Both the position numbers and the translations under genes were made by a program. Below the pieces are notes generated by a model that worked only from the letters and a program-made list of their open reading frames with translations, did not search any database and was not told where the DNA came from. Positions 1-13,660 of a stretch of 64,000 bases of DNA are shown here, one piece after another (positions within the stretch are counted from its first letter, which is position 1; each line of letters opens with the position of its first letter). The stretch is from positions 2,542,001 through 2,606,000 of the forward strand of contig NC_134286.1 in assembly GCF_949628215.1 (NCBI RefSeq), read 5' to 3'. Source of the DNA: Phalacrocorax aristotelis (Eukaryota > Chordata > Aves > Suliformes > Phalacrocoracidae).

Positions 1-3000
1 CAAATGCAAAGCGGCATGGTGTAGGAACACAAAAACCTCCTCAGCACTTACACTCCTCTCTCTTTCCAGTTCTCTCCGTAATAAAGGCCTCATTAAAGCA
101 AGATTTATCATCACTTTTGATTTAAGGACATATTTTTGTGCAAGTTGCCAAAGTTGTTTGGTTGATCAACGTTTAAATCACTGTTAAGCAGATCGTAAAA
201 CAAGTGAAATTCCTGATGTAGACCCCTATATGTGTTTGGGCTAGACTTTTTTTTTTTTTTTCCAATGAAAAGAGAAGGATATAAATTATTCTAATTTTAT
301 AAAACAAAATGCACTAAGTTCTGGGTTCTAAAAAATTCTTAAGCAAAAGTTAAATAGTGTAAATGAAAAGTTAAGCCAATAAAATACCTCTGAGTAGAAA
401 AGCCTGATTTTAGAAGTGATAGCGTTCTGGGTACATCAGCGTAGATCATCCGACAGTTATACCCATGCAGATCCAGCAACATTTATTTGCAGCACCTTTT
501 GAAAACACATGTTGATGGGCTGTCTCCTGGTGGTTTGAGCTCTGCTTTACAGGCCCTGGTCTGATCACTCTTCAGGTCCTGTTAGAGACATGAGGTCCCT
601 CTCCTCACCAGCGCACTGGTCGGTAGTGGCTAGCAGGAAACAGCCTTACCAAAAGCTGACTCAGCATTTTTGTGCATCCAAAATTTCCACTGATCCGAGT
701 GAGAGATTTGGCTGCAGCGTTAGACCCCAGGATCTGCCTCACAGATAAGGAAAGCTGTAAGAGATACCACTATTCCCATTAAATTGGTCTTGAAAAACAA
801 GGTAATGGAACAAGAAAGAAGGTGAAAATTGAGCACATAAGGCCTGCTTTCTATTGCTAATTTATTCGTGATCAGAGATGCTTAAAGCATAATAAACGGC
901 GTCAGGAAAATACCAAAAAGCCCAGGACTGCATTGTTTTTAGGTGAATTAAAACAAATCCTTGGCAGTGGCATTTGAAAAAAACCATTTTGTACTAGCAA
1001 CGTCCTGTACCTGTTTAGATCCTGCACACGTACACTAGTAGCAAATGAAGAGTTCTCTTACGATCAGGAAGCAAAACATTAGTTACAGGTTTGTGTGTGT
1101 GTGAATGTTTACCAAAGATAAGTTTTAGACATGTCACACAAGTGCCTTGCCGTGCCAGTTGCTCCGTGCCAGTCGCCATGCCGTTGGCAATCGCGCTGGA
1201 GCGCTCCTGAGGTACGGAAAGGGAAACCTATGCCCTTGGTGCTCCACCCGTGGGTCGCGAAGCGTCCGTAGCGCTGCAGGTCGGAGAGGCGTGCGCCATC
1301 TCCTTCAGTACGAGCAGGTTTGCGGCAGGTGGAGCTAAGGCGTTCTCACCGCAACTCCCCCGGTTTAGATGCCGAGTATGGTACAAGAAGGAATAGCAAT
1401 GAAAACGAGATTTAGAACGGGTGCGGTAGTTAAATCGGAAGAGCCAACTGGAAGTGCAAGCAGTAGTTTCTTACATCTGATGCTTAACACGTCACTGCGT
1501 CGTACGATGAGTTCGTTACTGGTACATCACTGTGGGGCCTCCTCGTCATCTTTAAAAACACTGACTGCATGCACTATTTACAACACGTGGTCAGGTCTTA
1601 GAAATTTCTGCTACTTGGGGAAGAGCGTTTGGTTTATTTTACACCGAAATGTGCTACATACCACTATTTTAAATCAAACATTTCTAAAATTTCTAAGGTC
1701 TATGAAGTCTTATTGCCAGTGAAATGTAGCTTTCCTCTTTCCCATTATATGCCTGTACAATTGAACAAAGAGCTGTTTAAAGACAACTTTGCTGATCGTC
1801 ATCACTAGAGTCAACTCTTTTCTGTAAAATATAGTGCAAAACCCAACATTTCTGCAACATAAGAAGGGTATCCTAATCTCCTTGGGAGCTGATGCATTTT
1901 GTGATTTCTTTCATGAATACAGTACTATTATTTTTGCTGAGTGTTCAAGTATGTCCAATTCCGTGTCTAAAAGCTCACTTTATTTCTCTTCTACTAGTAT
2001 CTTTCCATTGGCGAAACGATATTTAAATAAAATCGGCAATTCGAATTGCTCTGGTATCAAATACGAGAACACTGTATTTGCACGTAAGCACTTGTAGGGA
2101 ATTCCCTGTGTCAGAAGCAAAATGGAGTGAAACACGGTGGATTTTTTTTTTTCTTTTGAGCTGCAGAGATTACAAAGGGAACCTGTAAATTTAGTTTGGT
2201 ACTTGCCAAATTAAATAGCACTGTGAAAATGTGTAAGAGCCTTATGTAGGTTATGTCCCTGCTAACGCTCGTGCTTCACCACTCAGCTCGTGTCATCTGA
2301 AGAGCCGAAAGCTGGACTGGGCACAGCCAGGACGTTCAGATGAATCTGTGGGAGTTAGGCACCCAAATGGCTTGAGTTTCGGGAGGAACGGGGCTCCTAA
2401 ACTCCTTAAATATTTTTTAAAATCTTAGTCCATCCGCATTGACCTGTGACCTTAATATAATGTAGCAACATCAACTTAAGACTCCTCCACCTCTGGCTTC
2501 CTTGCTCGCTGGGTGGAGAAAGGGGTTGATCTTCTCAAGAACCAGGAAACACGTTAGCCAAGAAGGAGCATTCTCAACACGTCATGTAGAGCGGTGATCC
2601 ATTACCCAGAGAAGTAGCTCAAAAACTTGGGTTTTATCCACCAAGTAGAAACCCGTATCACCCTGTATAAAGGACTATAATTCTATTTTTGAATCAGATG
2701 TTGTGAACAGGATCAGGAATCGTGAACGAGCTCTGGATTTGTATAAACCAGCCTGTCTGCTTCTACAGGAACTGTTTATTTAGATATAGCTATTTAATGC
2801 TGTTATGTCTCTGTTTATACATCCAGGTTAGATAAGGAAGGACTCGGCCAAAGACCACGGAGTTAGTGGGAAGAACCCACCTAACTCTAGCGGGCTTTGC
2901 GTGAGACCCTGGGAAAGAGTAAAGAACTTAGGCGAGTACCTGCGGGTGAAGGTACAAAGACATCTATATGCAAAAATGTCTCAGGTATAAATAAACCCTT

Positions 3001-4540
3001 TAAATTTATTGAAAAAGGTCTTTCTTTCTTACCTAGATGTAGTTCAGTTCTGAAGGTTACGTGAGGTTTATGATTTTATATATACTTACATATATAAAAT
3101 CTCACATATCTACACACACACGGGCAATTAACAAAATCTGATGGTTTTAAATATTTCCTTCCAAATGTTATATTGGTACCTGGCAGCGGTATTTGACTGG
3201 AGATTTTTTTTTCAAGGTACTAGTGATTCTGTACACTAATATTAAAAAGGAGACGATGTTGTACGGACTGCTGCTTGCAAAACACCGGTATCGCTACGTA
3301 AGACGATGTAACATCTTCTCCAGTTGTTGCCGATTTTACTATGTGCAGATAGAAATCCAGAAAGGATTGAGAGTTTCCTCAGTACCAGTCTCCCGAGCTT
3401 CATGTTTACATTACAATGATATCTTGTCGTCACAATCTGTTCAACAATTGTAATACCTGGAAATTGTAATGCTGATTTTATTTAATCGCATAAAACTTCT
3501 TACGGTTTACAGCTTAAAGTAATCTCATGTTGTCAGGACCTAAGTGTTAAAGTGCTTTCCTAAAAAATGTCATTTGAATTTTGTGTTATATTGTAAAAGG
3601 TCTATTTGAAGCATATACTTTATGGTAGTTCCTTTAAAATGTATTTTGTGAGCTTTATACTCCACACATGACAAAGGGTTTTTGCAACGGACAAAAGAAA
3701 CGTCAAGTTGTCCTCAGTCGAGATGATGCATCGCCTGTCGTGTCCCACCGAGCCTGCAGGCGCGGGAAGCGACGGATCTGATTTGCCGCCGCGTCGCTTC
3801 AGTTTTCTAGCTGTGTGATTTGACTGACGTTAGGGGAGTTACAGCAACGTAAATTGGGAGCCCCGCAGGTGTGCGTTCAGTATGATTTGCAGGAATAGCT
3901 GGCGAGAGGACGGCAAAGAGGGTTTGCCAGGTCAGCGTGGTTCTTCGGGCGCAGCTTTTGTTTGGTATGTTTTGCTACTGAAGTACCAAGCGGAAGGGTA
4001 TTCAGGACAAAGCTGCTGCAGATGAAGGAAGAAGTATGTCACTTAATGTGCCATCTGAAGCTGTTGAAATACTATTGTAATGCTCAAAGTGCACCCTAAT
4101 CACGCAGATTTGTAGGTCATTAGTCCACAGTGTTGACTAGTGCCTTTGGGTATTTGGGGAGCGATCATTAAAATAACTTCCTTGTTTAATGTATGGTTTG
4201 CTTGTCATACCTTCATCATTCTGGTTGGACGTCAAGTCTAGCATGCAGACATCTAGCAGCCAAACTGGCATATTATAACTGCAGGAGTGCTTGAAGGACC
4301 GGTCGCGGCTCGTTAGGTCAATAAACCAGCAACTCGGATTTGCCACTGGTCCGCTGTCAGACCTACATGAAGGTTACAGAACAACCGATGCTCATGAATC
4401 TCTTTGATACGTTTGAATGGCTCTACGCTAGTTGTCGATCAGGCTTGTGTCAAATATTCACATTTTAAGTGCCTAGATATATATTTATATAATAAAACCA
4501 TGACTGTCTGCTGGGTAAATAAAATTAATACTTACCTTGA
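1..4540 (+). other. AT-rich, UTR-like non-coding stretch, possibly the 3' UTR of a gene lying to the left
   Basis: No open frame here exceeds about 117 codons and none resembles a known protein. The stretch is AT-rich and carries T-runs, many short T/A-rich words, and CpG dinucleotides that are unusually frequent for such AT-rich DNA (for example around 1140-1340, 1490-1530 and 3710-3800). Two AATAAA hexamers lie close together on the + strand at 4491-4496 and 4518-4523, with an earlier one at 2990-2995. This texture suits a long 3' UTR or a non-coding transcript whose coding part would be left of the window. That is inference from composition only. It could equally be ordinary intergenic DNA, or belong to the other strand. 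Confidence 0.3.
4491..4523 (+). promoter_or_regulatory. Paired AATAAA poly(A) signal candidates
   Basis: Two AATAAA hexamers lie 21 bases apart, at 4491-4496 and 4518-4523, at the right end of the UTR-like AT-rich block. No strong GU-rich element is obvious just downstream, so they may be chance matches. Confidence 0.25.
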
Positions 4541-5473
4541 GAAATGATTTGACTTTACATACGCCTAAAAATACATTTTGCTTACGCTGCATGCACATGC
4601 CCGTAAATCTACACACATTTTTATCCAGGCTGTGGAATTTCTGTCAAGTATGAACGCGGCCAATGCCAATGATGTTGGACCAAGGTCAAAGAAACTCCTA
4701 CAAACTCTGTGTTTTCAGCTGGGCAACATAACCCCGTTCATCAGAGTCAGATTTCTGGTTGCTTACTTGTTTTTTGGAAGTTTGGGGATCGAGGTTTGGT
4801 TTTTTTTTTGTTGGTGTATTTTTTTATATTTCATGAGCTGTATTTTGGACTACTGCTTATTAACTCAATCATATTTTTTAAAAAGGAGATGACAATATTG
4901 TTCCTTCTGCCTGGAGGTGTTGATACACTATTAGATCTTATGGATCCTCCGGTGCCTTACAGAGGAGGGGAAGGAACATGCGGAGGTTTTAGCCCCTTGT
5001 AAAAGCTCGGGAATCCCTGACTTGAGTGTTTATTGCCTTTTAGCCTCTTGCAGTGTTGGCCGTGCAGTAGACTCGCTACGGTTCGCATACGGTAAAGATG
5101 CTCCCATTTGGTGGAAATGGGGAGGAAAAGGAGGTGGGATTGGTGTGCCCCGGCAGCCTGAGGATGCCGGCGAGGCTCCCTCGCCCTCGCCAGCCCCTTT
5201 GGGCTGCGCCCCAGAGCCCCTTTGCCATCAGACACCTTATGAAATGAAGGGAATGGGAAGGGGAATGGCAAGCTGTTGTACAGGGGAATCTGCAAATCCC
5301 TCTGCTTCGGTGACGCTCATACATTGACCCAAAATGGTCCTCAGTGTGTCACCACTGTGCTCCGTGCATGCGTAGCTGCTCCCATGAGCCCTCTCTTGGG
5401 CACCCGGTGCCGTCTCGAGCCCTGGGGGGGGAGGGCAGTGAGACACCCCCAGTCTGGGGAAGCCTTTCTATTC

Positions 5474-5503
5474 TTTTTTTTTTTATATATATATATATAT
5501 ATA
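5474..5503. repeat. T-run followed by (AT)n microsatellite
   Basis: An uninterrupted run of about 11 T (5474-5484) passes directly into about ten AT dinucleotides ending at 5503. Such a tract is length-unstable. Confidence 0.9.
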
Positions 5504-8500
5504 ACATTGCTCCATACATGCTCTTTCATCTGTTTTTCATCGTGGAATGGATAAATTTTTGTAAAATCCTTCCCATTTTTTTAACCAGTAATAACCATTT
5601 AATCATAATTTCATTTCCTGACTGTTTTTTTCTCTTTTATAAAGCCAGATTTTTAATAGTCTACCTCTTAATAAAACAGTAAGTGGGGAAATGGGAAGGC
5701 AGCCCACACAGGGAGGTTTCCTTTCCTTAAATATTGACCAGACACTTTCCTGAGGAATTCAAACTCTAAGGACATACATGAAGGTACCGGGGCGCTCTTT
5801 CATCCCTGCCACCCTCCATTTTTTCTGCTCCACCAGCCTCCATCATTAAATACTATTTCATAAGCAAGTGATTTTCTTCTTACCAGCTGCTTCCATATTC
5901 AGCTCCATTTCGTCTTGTACCATTGCAGAACCTGTATTTCTGAAATCACAATTAGTTACCATGGAAAGCAATTCAATACCATAATAATTACACTCAAAGG
6001 CTGCTCACTCAGCTATGTATTACAAAATAAAAATAAAAAGAAGGCCTCCAGCGAACTGGATCCAGCTCACGTGCATATGTTTATGGGCAAGTGTGTGCTT
6101 GTATGTACAGGGGCTAATGTAATTTTTTATTGTGTTTTCCTTGCTGCTGGCTGTATGTGAACGCAGACAGCAGAGCGAATCCCACCGAGATGCAGCCCTG
6201 CTCCCTCGCAAGCCCTGCCCCCCGATACGAGCCCGTTTTTCCCCCTTCCTATATCTCATTTTCCTGTAAATATTCTCATCCCGTTGTTGATATGAGTTTA
6301 TTTCGCACTCGTTCTGTTTTGCTTTCTGGAATAGACAGGAACACGATGCTGCCCATATGTTCCTCTGTTTCTGCACACACACAGCCGGCGGCATTTCAGC
6401 ATCCTCGACAGCTGCCCGGTGCTGGCTCCGCCGGCCCGTTTTCCCTGCGGAGGAGAGGCGGTGTGGGGAGCACGACAAGTCTTGGCTCTAGGTCTTGATG
6501 CACGCCCACGGTGCTCTCGCCATTTAGGCCAGCAATTTCTTCCTCCAGCGTTTTATCGGCTCCTGACATTTTCCAGACAATAGGCTGAAACTGCAGCCCG
6601 TAGCTTTGCCTGAAGGATAAAAATGGATGGTGAAACATCTCTTTTTTTATTCTAGTGCCTGCTTATCCTGGGTGGTGTCCAGGTAATGACATTTTCCAGT
6701 CAAGGGTCTGGATTCATCACCTGCCTTGAATGGCTTATATGCCCCATCAGGTCAGAAGAAAGAGCTGTGAACTTCTTGTACTGAAGCACAAACAACTCGT
6801 TACGCTTCTTTAGAAGTTGATTAAACTGTAAGTTCCAGCCCAAGCACTCAGTCATGTTTTTAATCACGAGGCGGAAAGATGACCATAAGGAACAGGATCG
6901 CAGCTGTCAAATTTAATAGTGTGGGACAAGCACAGCTGGTCTAATACTAAACTCTAAATAATTTATCGCATCAATTAGCTCTTTCATTAAATAATGTATT
7001 CAGTCAATGAATTTTCCAACTCTTATTATAGGAAACAAGAGCATCAGAAGTCTTTACACGCAGCGTGCGAGCGAGGCACGTGTGCCGTACGGCTTCCGCG
7101 CAGGCTGCCCACAGAGACACACCCAGGTGTACGTTTATGTGCTTTTCTGAGCTGAAATGGGTTTTTCCCCCCACGGGTTTTTACCTGAGGTCAAAACAAC
7201 AACACAGGTCATAGTACAAATACTAATGAAAACCTGTGGGAGGAGCATGTTTTAGGTGAAAGTTAGGCTCGCCTTGGAGTCAACAAGGTTATTAAGTTAG
7301 ACTGTGAAGCAGAGCTACAACAAAACATAATAAACCCAAAAATATTTACAAATTGGCAGTGGTTTTGTTCTTCTGGTTTAAAACCCAAGTGATGTGTCTT
7401 TATTAAAACTTGCTTTTAACATCTTTAGGGTAAAAAATTTTTTGTTCGCTTCTCGCTTACTTTGTTTCTGGCACTTTCTTTTTTTCCCGCCCTGGTTTTG
7501 CTCCTTCTTTTACCCCCCTTTTGTGCTGGGATGTCCTTACGGCTTAAAACACTGAGCAGAGTGCCAAAGACCACCCTCCTACACCCCCAACGTATACAGC
7601 TGGGCTGACACCTCGTCCTGAGGGTTTTGCAGGGACAATACGCCGGGGAACCCCATCACGTGAAGCACTAAATCAGTGTTAGTGATGTTAAATAGCAGAA
7701 TGCAAATAATCTAAGGGTATTTTGGTTTTCACAGAGATTTGGATTTGCATAACAGTGTATTAGTCAATACATGTTCATGTTAAACAATGAAAGGAAAAGA
7801 ATTTATTTATAAAGCAAGGCTGACTAATGACATGCTTCGGGGCTCGCGCTGCCGTCTGGGCGAATGGATGCTTGCACTGAATATAGCTGCGGTCCCTGCT
7901 GCAGCTGAGATGTGATGCATTTAACTATTTCCCCCTTGTTGTACCACTCTGAACACCCAAGTCATGGGGCTATTTTCAGTTATCATTATGTTGTTATTCA
8001 TATTTCTCATCCTAAATCCAAAGCACAGCACCACACCAGCTTCCAGGAAGAAAATTAACCCTATCCCAGCCAAAACCAGGACACCTTATTAAATAATTGT
8101 GCACTTCTCCACCTTTCGTCACTGATGTGCAGACGTTTTGTGCAATGACAGCATGAAAATAAAAATACATCCGCTAAAATGCCACCTCCTGGTAACTGTG
8201 GGACTGTCCCAGCAGCTGCGTTCGCCAAAGCAGCAGTTCTCCCAGCGAACAGCCTCTGAGTTCAAACGGTGGAGAGAAATTGCCTTGAAGGACACAGCAT
8301 TTTCCTTAACACCTGCTTGAAAAATACTGCAGGCTTTATTAGCAGTTTAGCTCTGTGTACTTTAAAGCCATTAGGTCTTCACACCCTTTAGAGGGCTGGC
8401 AATCAGTCCAAAGGGCTCTCAGGTTGCTCAAAATCAGTGGAAGAGTCTTTCCTGGCTCTGCCCTGACAGTCGACCCCCGAACCGCAGCAGTAACCCCCTC

Positions 8501-10739
8501 CTCTGCATACATCTATGCTTTCAAAGAATAAGCAAAGGCGGCAGAGCTGGAAACTGTGCATATGCAGGCTTTGTGCAGCTCGTGCTAACGGCGATTGACT
8601 AGGGTTTTACAGCATAAAGCTGTAGAGTTCAATAAAATGCAGGCAAGAAGACTGCAGTAAGTAAGAGAACAGTAAAGACAGAGGCTTTGGGTTTTTTTTC
8701 AGTCACAGTTGCATCTTAGCCACTGTGAAAGCCGATTTTAAAGCCACTGGAAGTCATTAGAAATCCTCCCTTTGATATTGATGGGGTTTGGATCAGGCTC
8801 AGCCTTGTGCACATGGCTTTCTGCTTCTCATTTAGCATGAATGGAAGATTTCAAGATTGCTTTTCATTTAAAAATGCGTGTTCTCCTCCTCCTCTCTTCT
8901 CCCCATTTCCCGTCTGAAGCCTCCTCCGGGCCGGCCATTACAGCCCACGCCGATGACCCCTCCAGCGGCTCAGCCTTGTGCAAACACCAGGGGCACGACT
9001 CGAGCCCGGCCGCTGCAGCTCATGGCGGCAGGTCGCCTGCTTTTCCCCTCCTTGCGTGAATTGATTTGCTTGGCTGTTAAAATGAGAAGGGGAATATGTG
9101 CATTTAATCAACCTGAAAATGAAGTACGCAGGGTTAATGGAGTTAGCAGAGCAGCTGAACCGAATCAAGCCCTCTGCTTCAGCAAAAAGTTGAAATAATT
9201 GAAATTGCAAACCACAACCTCTTAGAAACACGTCAAAGCGAGCGCCTGTAAGTAATTTTTTCCTGTGGACAGATTCTTTCCCAAACCCTGGCTTGTTTAA
9301 AGCATGGGCACCCCCCCAGACAAGGACCATCAGGACATCAGATCCATGATAAGCTCCATATTTCTGAAACAAACCTGCAATTTAAAATGAAAACTGCAGC
9401 TGGGATCACAGACGATAGCCAGGGGTGAGCATGTGGCAAAGGTGCGAGGAGTGGGCGACCCACAAGGATTTCCCCATGTCGGTGATCCCCAGGGGCCAGT
9501 GGACGTGTGTGGCGGATGGCGGGGTGATGACACCCATCAATCTGGATGTCTGAGCTCCCAGGGATTCTCCACCAGAAACCTTTGGCTGAAGCAGGTTAAA
9601 ACCATGTTCTTCCCCATTTCGACAAATCAATGATTTTCACTGGAAAATCTCCCAGTCCTCCCAGGCAGCTTTGGGGAGGGCTGGAGGCAAGAACTGAGGT
9701 TTGAGCTCCTGCTCATGCGTCCCTGGTGACCAACTCTTGATGTATTTACTCACCACCTATCTGTGGAAAGCCCAGGAAGACAGATCCCAGCCTGGAGCAG
9801 CTGCCTTCGTCAGGGCGAGACTCGGCGACCTTGGCCTTGCCGGTTTGGGAGGCAGAATGGAAACTTTCGACATGTCCATCTCCTGCCCGTTGACCATGAA
9901 GGACCTTCTGTCCCGCCTCTGCTGGGGACAGCGGCTCTATGGAAACACTGCTGGACATCATTATTTATAGTGTTTTAGTCACCCTGGAAACAAAGTAGAT
10001 GATACCAGACATGACTTTTACCACAGCTAATTATATCATTAGTGTCAGAACCACTTAACAACTGGCATATACCTTCCCTGGTCCAGCACTGGCAACGTTG
10101 CCATGGGAATGACCCGTCTCCACGCCTCTCCAGGGACGTGTACAAGATGCACCAGGACCACAACAAGGTGTCAAGTCTCTCTGCCACCCATCCCAGAGTG
10201 GGCTGGCTGACTAATCTAAGTTCTGCGTTTGCTAAAAATATTATTTGGGGGACAAGAAACTGCTTGTGAATTGCTCAGTGGACTTTTGTAAACACTCTGC
10301 CACGAAATATTTCACGCTGCCATCCCTGGGTGCTTCTCGTTTCCCACCAATGCTCCCGCCCCAAAATCTACTGAAGCAAAAGAATTCATTAAATAAAAAA
10401 AACCCTCAAGAGTATAGCAAAATCTTTCCTCCCCCTTTACCCAGGACTTCCTGACTGGTCCCAGCAACGTCGATCAGCATTTTCCGATTTCAGGATGGCT
10501 CGGAGGAGATTTTGGTGGGTCTCCAAACCATTCATCGTGTGGCACAAACCTCCGTCTCCATGGGGGATGTGAATATCCAAGGGCCACATCCCGCCAGGGC
10601 ACGCTGCAACAAGAGCCTGCCAGGCCCCTGAGGTCCACAGGCAAGCAAGAAAACGCTGCTTCTTTTTCCTCCTCAATTGTACATACCTGGGACCGAATCA
10701 TTGCTGGTGGGTTTTTGTGAAGTTTAGCAGCATTATAAC

Positions 10740-10758
10740 CACACACACACACACACAC
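10740..10758. repeat. (CA)n microsatellite
   Basis: About nine uninterrupted CA dinucleotides are visible here. It is a plain dinucleotide repeat with no coding context. Confidence 0.9.
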
Positions 10759-12299
10759 GAAGAATGTTGGCTTCAGTTTCTGAGTGAGAAGCAAACAGCT
10801 CTGTAATGAGCTAATAAATGATCCTTGGAAGTAAAAAAAATGCAAAGTTATTAAATCCCTGTCCTGAAGGCTGCACACATCGGCTCCGCAGACTTATGAA
10901 GCCATTTCGCCCCAGGAGCAGCCATTATGGATGGGCTGGTGGGTCTCAGGCTGGTCATCAAGATCCAGCTGTTTCACAGAGATGCTCTCACAGCGGCCCG
11001 GCTGTGGCTGGCAGCGCTTTTGGGGTGATACACGTGTTTTGAGAGGCTCGTCCCCCTGCAGAGCGGCGGGTGGCAGTCCCTGAACTAGGGGAAATGAGAT
11101 GAGGGATGAATGAGCGAGTTGGGGTTTTAAAGCAGAAACCTGAAAACAGCGTGTTCGTTGAATCAGACAAATCAGTTAAAAAATAAATTACTAAACCGCC
11201 ACTGAAAACCATGTGTGTTTGTCCCTCACCTGGGAGGGACGAATTGCTTCGCTACCAGATGATCACCGACGCATCCAGCACGGCTGGGGCTGCCACGGTG
11301 GGACAGCACGGCTTTGGGGGGGAATATTTAAACTAGGAGGGAGATAGATGTTATGGAGATGTGCCCAAAGCCCCAGGAATAAATCCGAGTGCCCAGTGGA
11401 TGTTTTTCAGCAGAAGACAAATAGTGTAATTTTAGATCATTCATCTGGGGGTTAGGATTTGAGTTCCATGGATTAAATGCAACAGGACTTTTTAGACTTT
11501 TGGTGGTTCTCGTATTTATCCCCTCTGCCCCTCGCCTGCCCCCCCACAGGGGACGTCTCTGGACCCAGCCTCTGACAGACGCTGAAGTCCTCGAGAGCCC
11601 GCTGACTGCTCTGCGCTGCAGCTGTTTCTTGGCCTAAAGCAAAACAAAATTGGCAGGATGATATATCTTTTTGGCTCTGCAGATGAAACAATGTCAGAAA
11701 TTACTTGCGCCTGCAGATAAAAGGAAGCAGGTGGCTCTTGACTGGAAACCTTTTATTGCAAGGCTGGGGCTTCAGGGCTCGTCCTGTCCCACGCTCATCC
11801 TGTCTCTTTCTGCCCCAGCCCTGAGAAAGCCAGCAGGAAGGGAGGTTGGGCACTGTCACCCCATCTGGAAGCATGGTTTTGGACTCTTCCCCCAGCTCCC
11901 CATAAGGAAGACCTCGGGGGAAGGTAGGGCTGAAGGTCTCCAGAACACCAGCAGACAGAACCTGTTCATTGCTGCTGTCCTCCACGTACCGCCCGGTGCC
12001 GTGGCCAGAGCGACCCCGAGTGCCGCTGGCACAGACGTAACCTGGCCAGCGACTTTCTCGGGGGCATTAAAAAGAAAAAAAAAAACAACCTAGGAGATAA
12101 ATTTGGCCCTGAGGGTAGTGCAAACCCAAAGCCGCTTTGCAGAAGCGTCTCTGCTGCCCACCACGATCGCCCAGGCAGACTCTGCCCCCAGGTGTCAATT
12201 ATTTCAAAATTGACTCCAGCTGAAGAGCACCTGCTCATAAATATCGGCAAACCCTCCCACATCCTGTTTGCATCACTGCCTGTGTGCTTCGGTGGGAGA

Positions 12300-12850
12300 C
12301 AATGCGAGTAAATGACTGACTCACAATGTCTTATTTCTCAGATTTCATGCAGTTTTAGAGTTTTCTTTGTATTTTAAATTAAGCTGCTTGTTCCTTTTAT
12401 AACCTTCATTACACATTAGGAAGAGTGCATGCAGACCCAAATAGCTCTTGAACTTATAAATATGGAGCAATCGATGTATTTTATTTTGCAATTATTGTGA
12501 TAAACAAATGGGATATTTCAGTAATGCTCAAATGTGCTCTGTAAGTAATGCCTCTCATTGTCCTTTAATTTTATGTATTTGGTAAATGAGCTTTAAAGGT
12601 TCTATTAGTATTCATTAGGCAGAGACTACCATACGTTTTCTGCAAAATTAATAAAGTATAACTTTTTCCTCTGATCATGACGTAGCTGAGTTGCAGCCTG
12701 GTGCAATGCACTTTTATTACAGGTATGTATTACTGTTTCTTCCCAAAGTCTGGTTATGAAGGCTACAAAGTGACTATTTTTAGTTAATGGCCATGTAATG
12801 AACATAGGTGCGTGCACTTAGCAATTTTCGAATAATTTTCAGGCTGGAGT
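12300..12850. other. Candidate conserved non-coding element (AT-rich)
   Basis: This block is AT-rich without being simple repeat. It is dense in words typical of developmental enhancers, including TAATTA-like cores, ATTATTGTGATAAAC-like text, TTTATGTATTTGG-like text and CATTA repeats in both orientations. It has no open frame worth calling and no CR1 similarity. The idea that it is conserved rests only on how the sequence reads; alignment to other amniotes is needed to support it. Confidence 0.25.
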
Positions 12851-13660
12851 CCAGTGCCAGGCTAGAAAAATGATACTTGAAATCCAACTAGATCTTGGTG
12901 CTGGGGTGCTAAAATGCTCCCGCGGGCATTACCGAGCCAACACCTTTGGGGTGTCCCAGTGCTCCCTGGGGTCTGATGCCCAGGGGCAACCCCAAAAGCA
13001 GAGAAGGTGCTGCCGGTGTCCCCAGAGGAAGAGGAGGTGGCCAACCTGGGCATGGGGCGATGCAGGGGCTCATGGCAGGCAGCTCCCTGGAGCCCCAGCT
13101 GAACAAGGAAAGGCCAGAACGAAAGAGAGCTGAAGTTAGTAACGCTGGGGAAAAGCAATGTGCCTTTTACGCCGTTGGGGTTGTGCCACAGAGCCATTAA
13201 TGGACTGTCAATATTTTGCTGTCATTAATTCTCGCTCCCCCTCACCATCCATGGAAAATTCAGTACAAGTGGGAGTCCAATAAGGTCTCCCCGCAGCCTC
13301 CCCTTCTCCGGCTGCACAACCCCAGCTCTCCCAGCCCGGCCCCGCAGCAGAGGGGCTCCAGCCCTCGGAGCATTTCTGTGCCCCCTCTGGCCCCGCTCCA
13401 ACAGCCCCGTGTCTGTCCCGTGCTGAGGAGCCCCGAGCTGGAGGCGGCGCTGCAGGGGGGTCTCGCAGAACGGGGCAGAGGGGCAGGACCCCCTCCCTCG
13501 CCCGGCTGCCCGCGCTGCTGGGGATGCAGCCCCGGGCACGGCTGGGGGTCTGGGCTGCGAGCGCACGTTGCCGGCTCGTGTCCAGCTTTTCACCCCCCAG
13601 CACCCCCCAAGTCCTTCTCCGCAGGGCTGCTCCCCATCCCTCCATCCCCCAGCCTGTGCT

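Larger units (their letters stand above)
4541..13658. other. Intergenic DNA without recognisable genes
   Basis: I read this stretch as non-coding. Its open frames are short, overlap on both strands and match no family I recognise. It holds a T-run plus (AT)n microsatellite near 5480, a (CA)n microsatellite near 10750, a block around 7660-7850 rich in ATGCAAAT-like and homeodomain-like words, and an AT-rich block at about 12300-12850 that looks like a conserved-element candidate. Local GC-rich patches, such as 13260-13650, create long but meaningless open frames. Confidence 0.6.
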
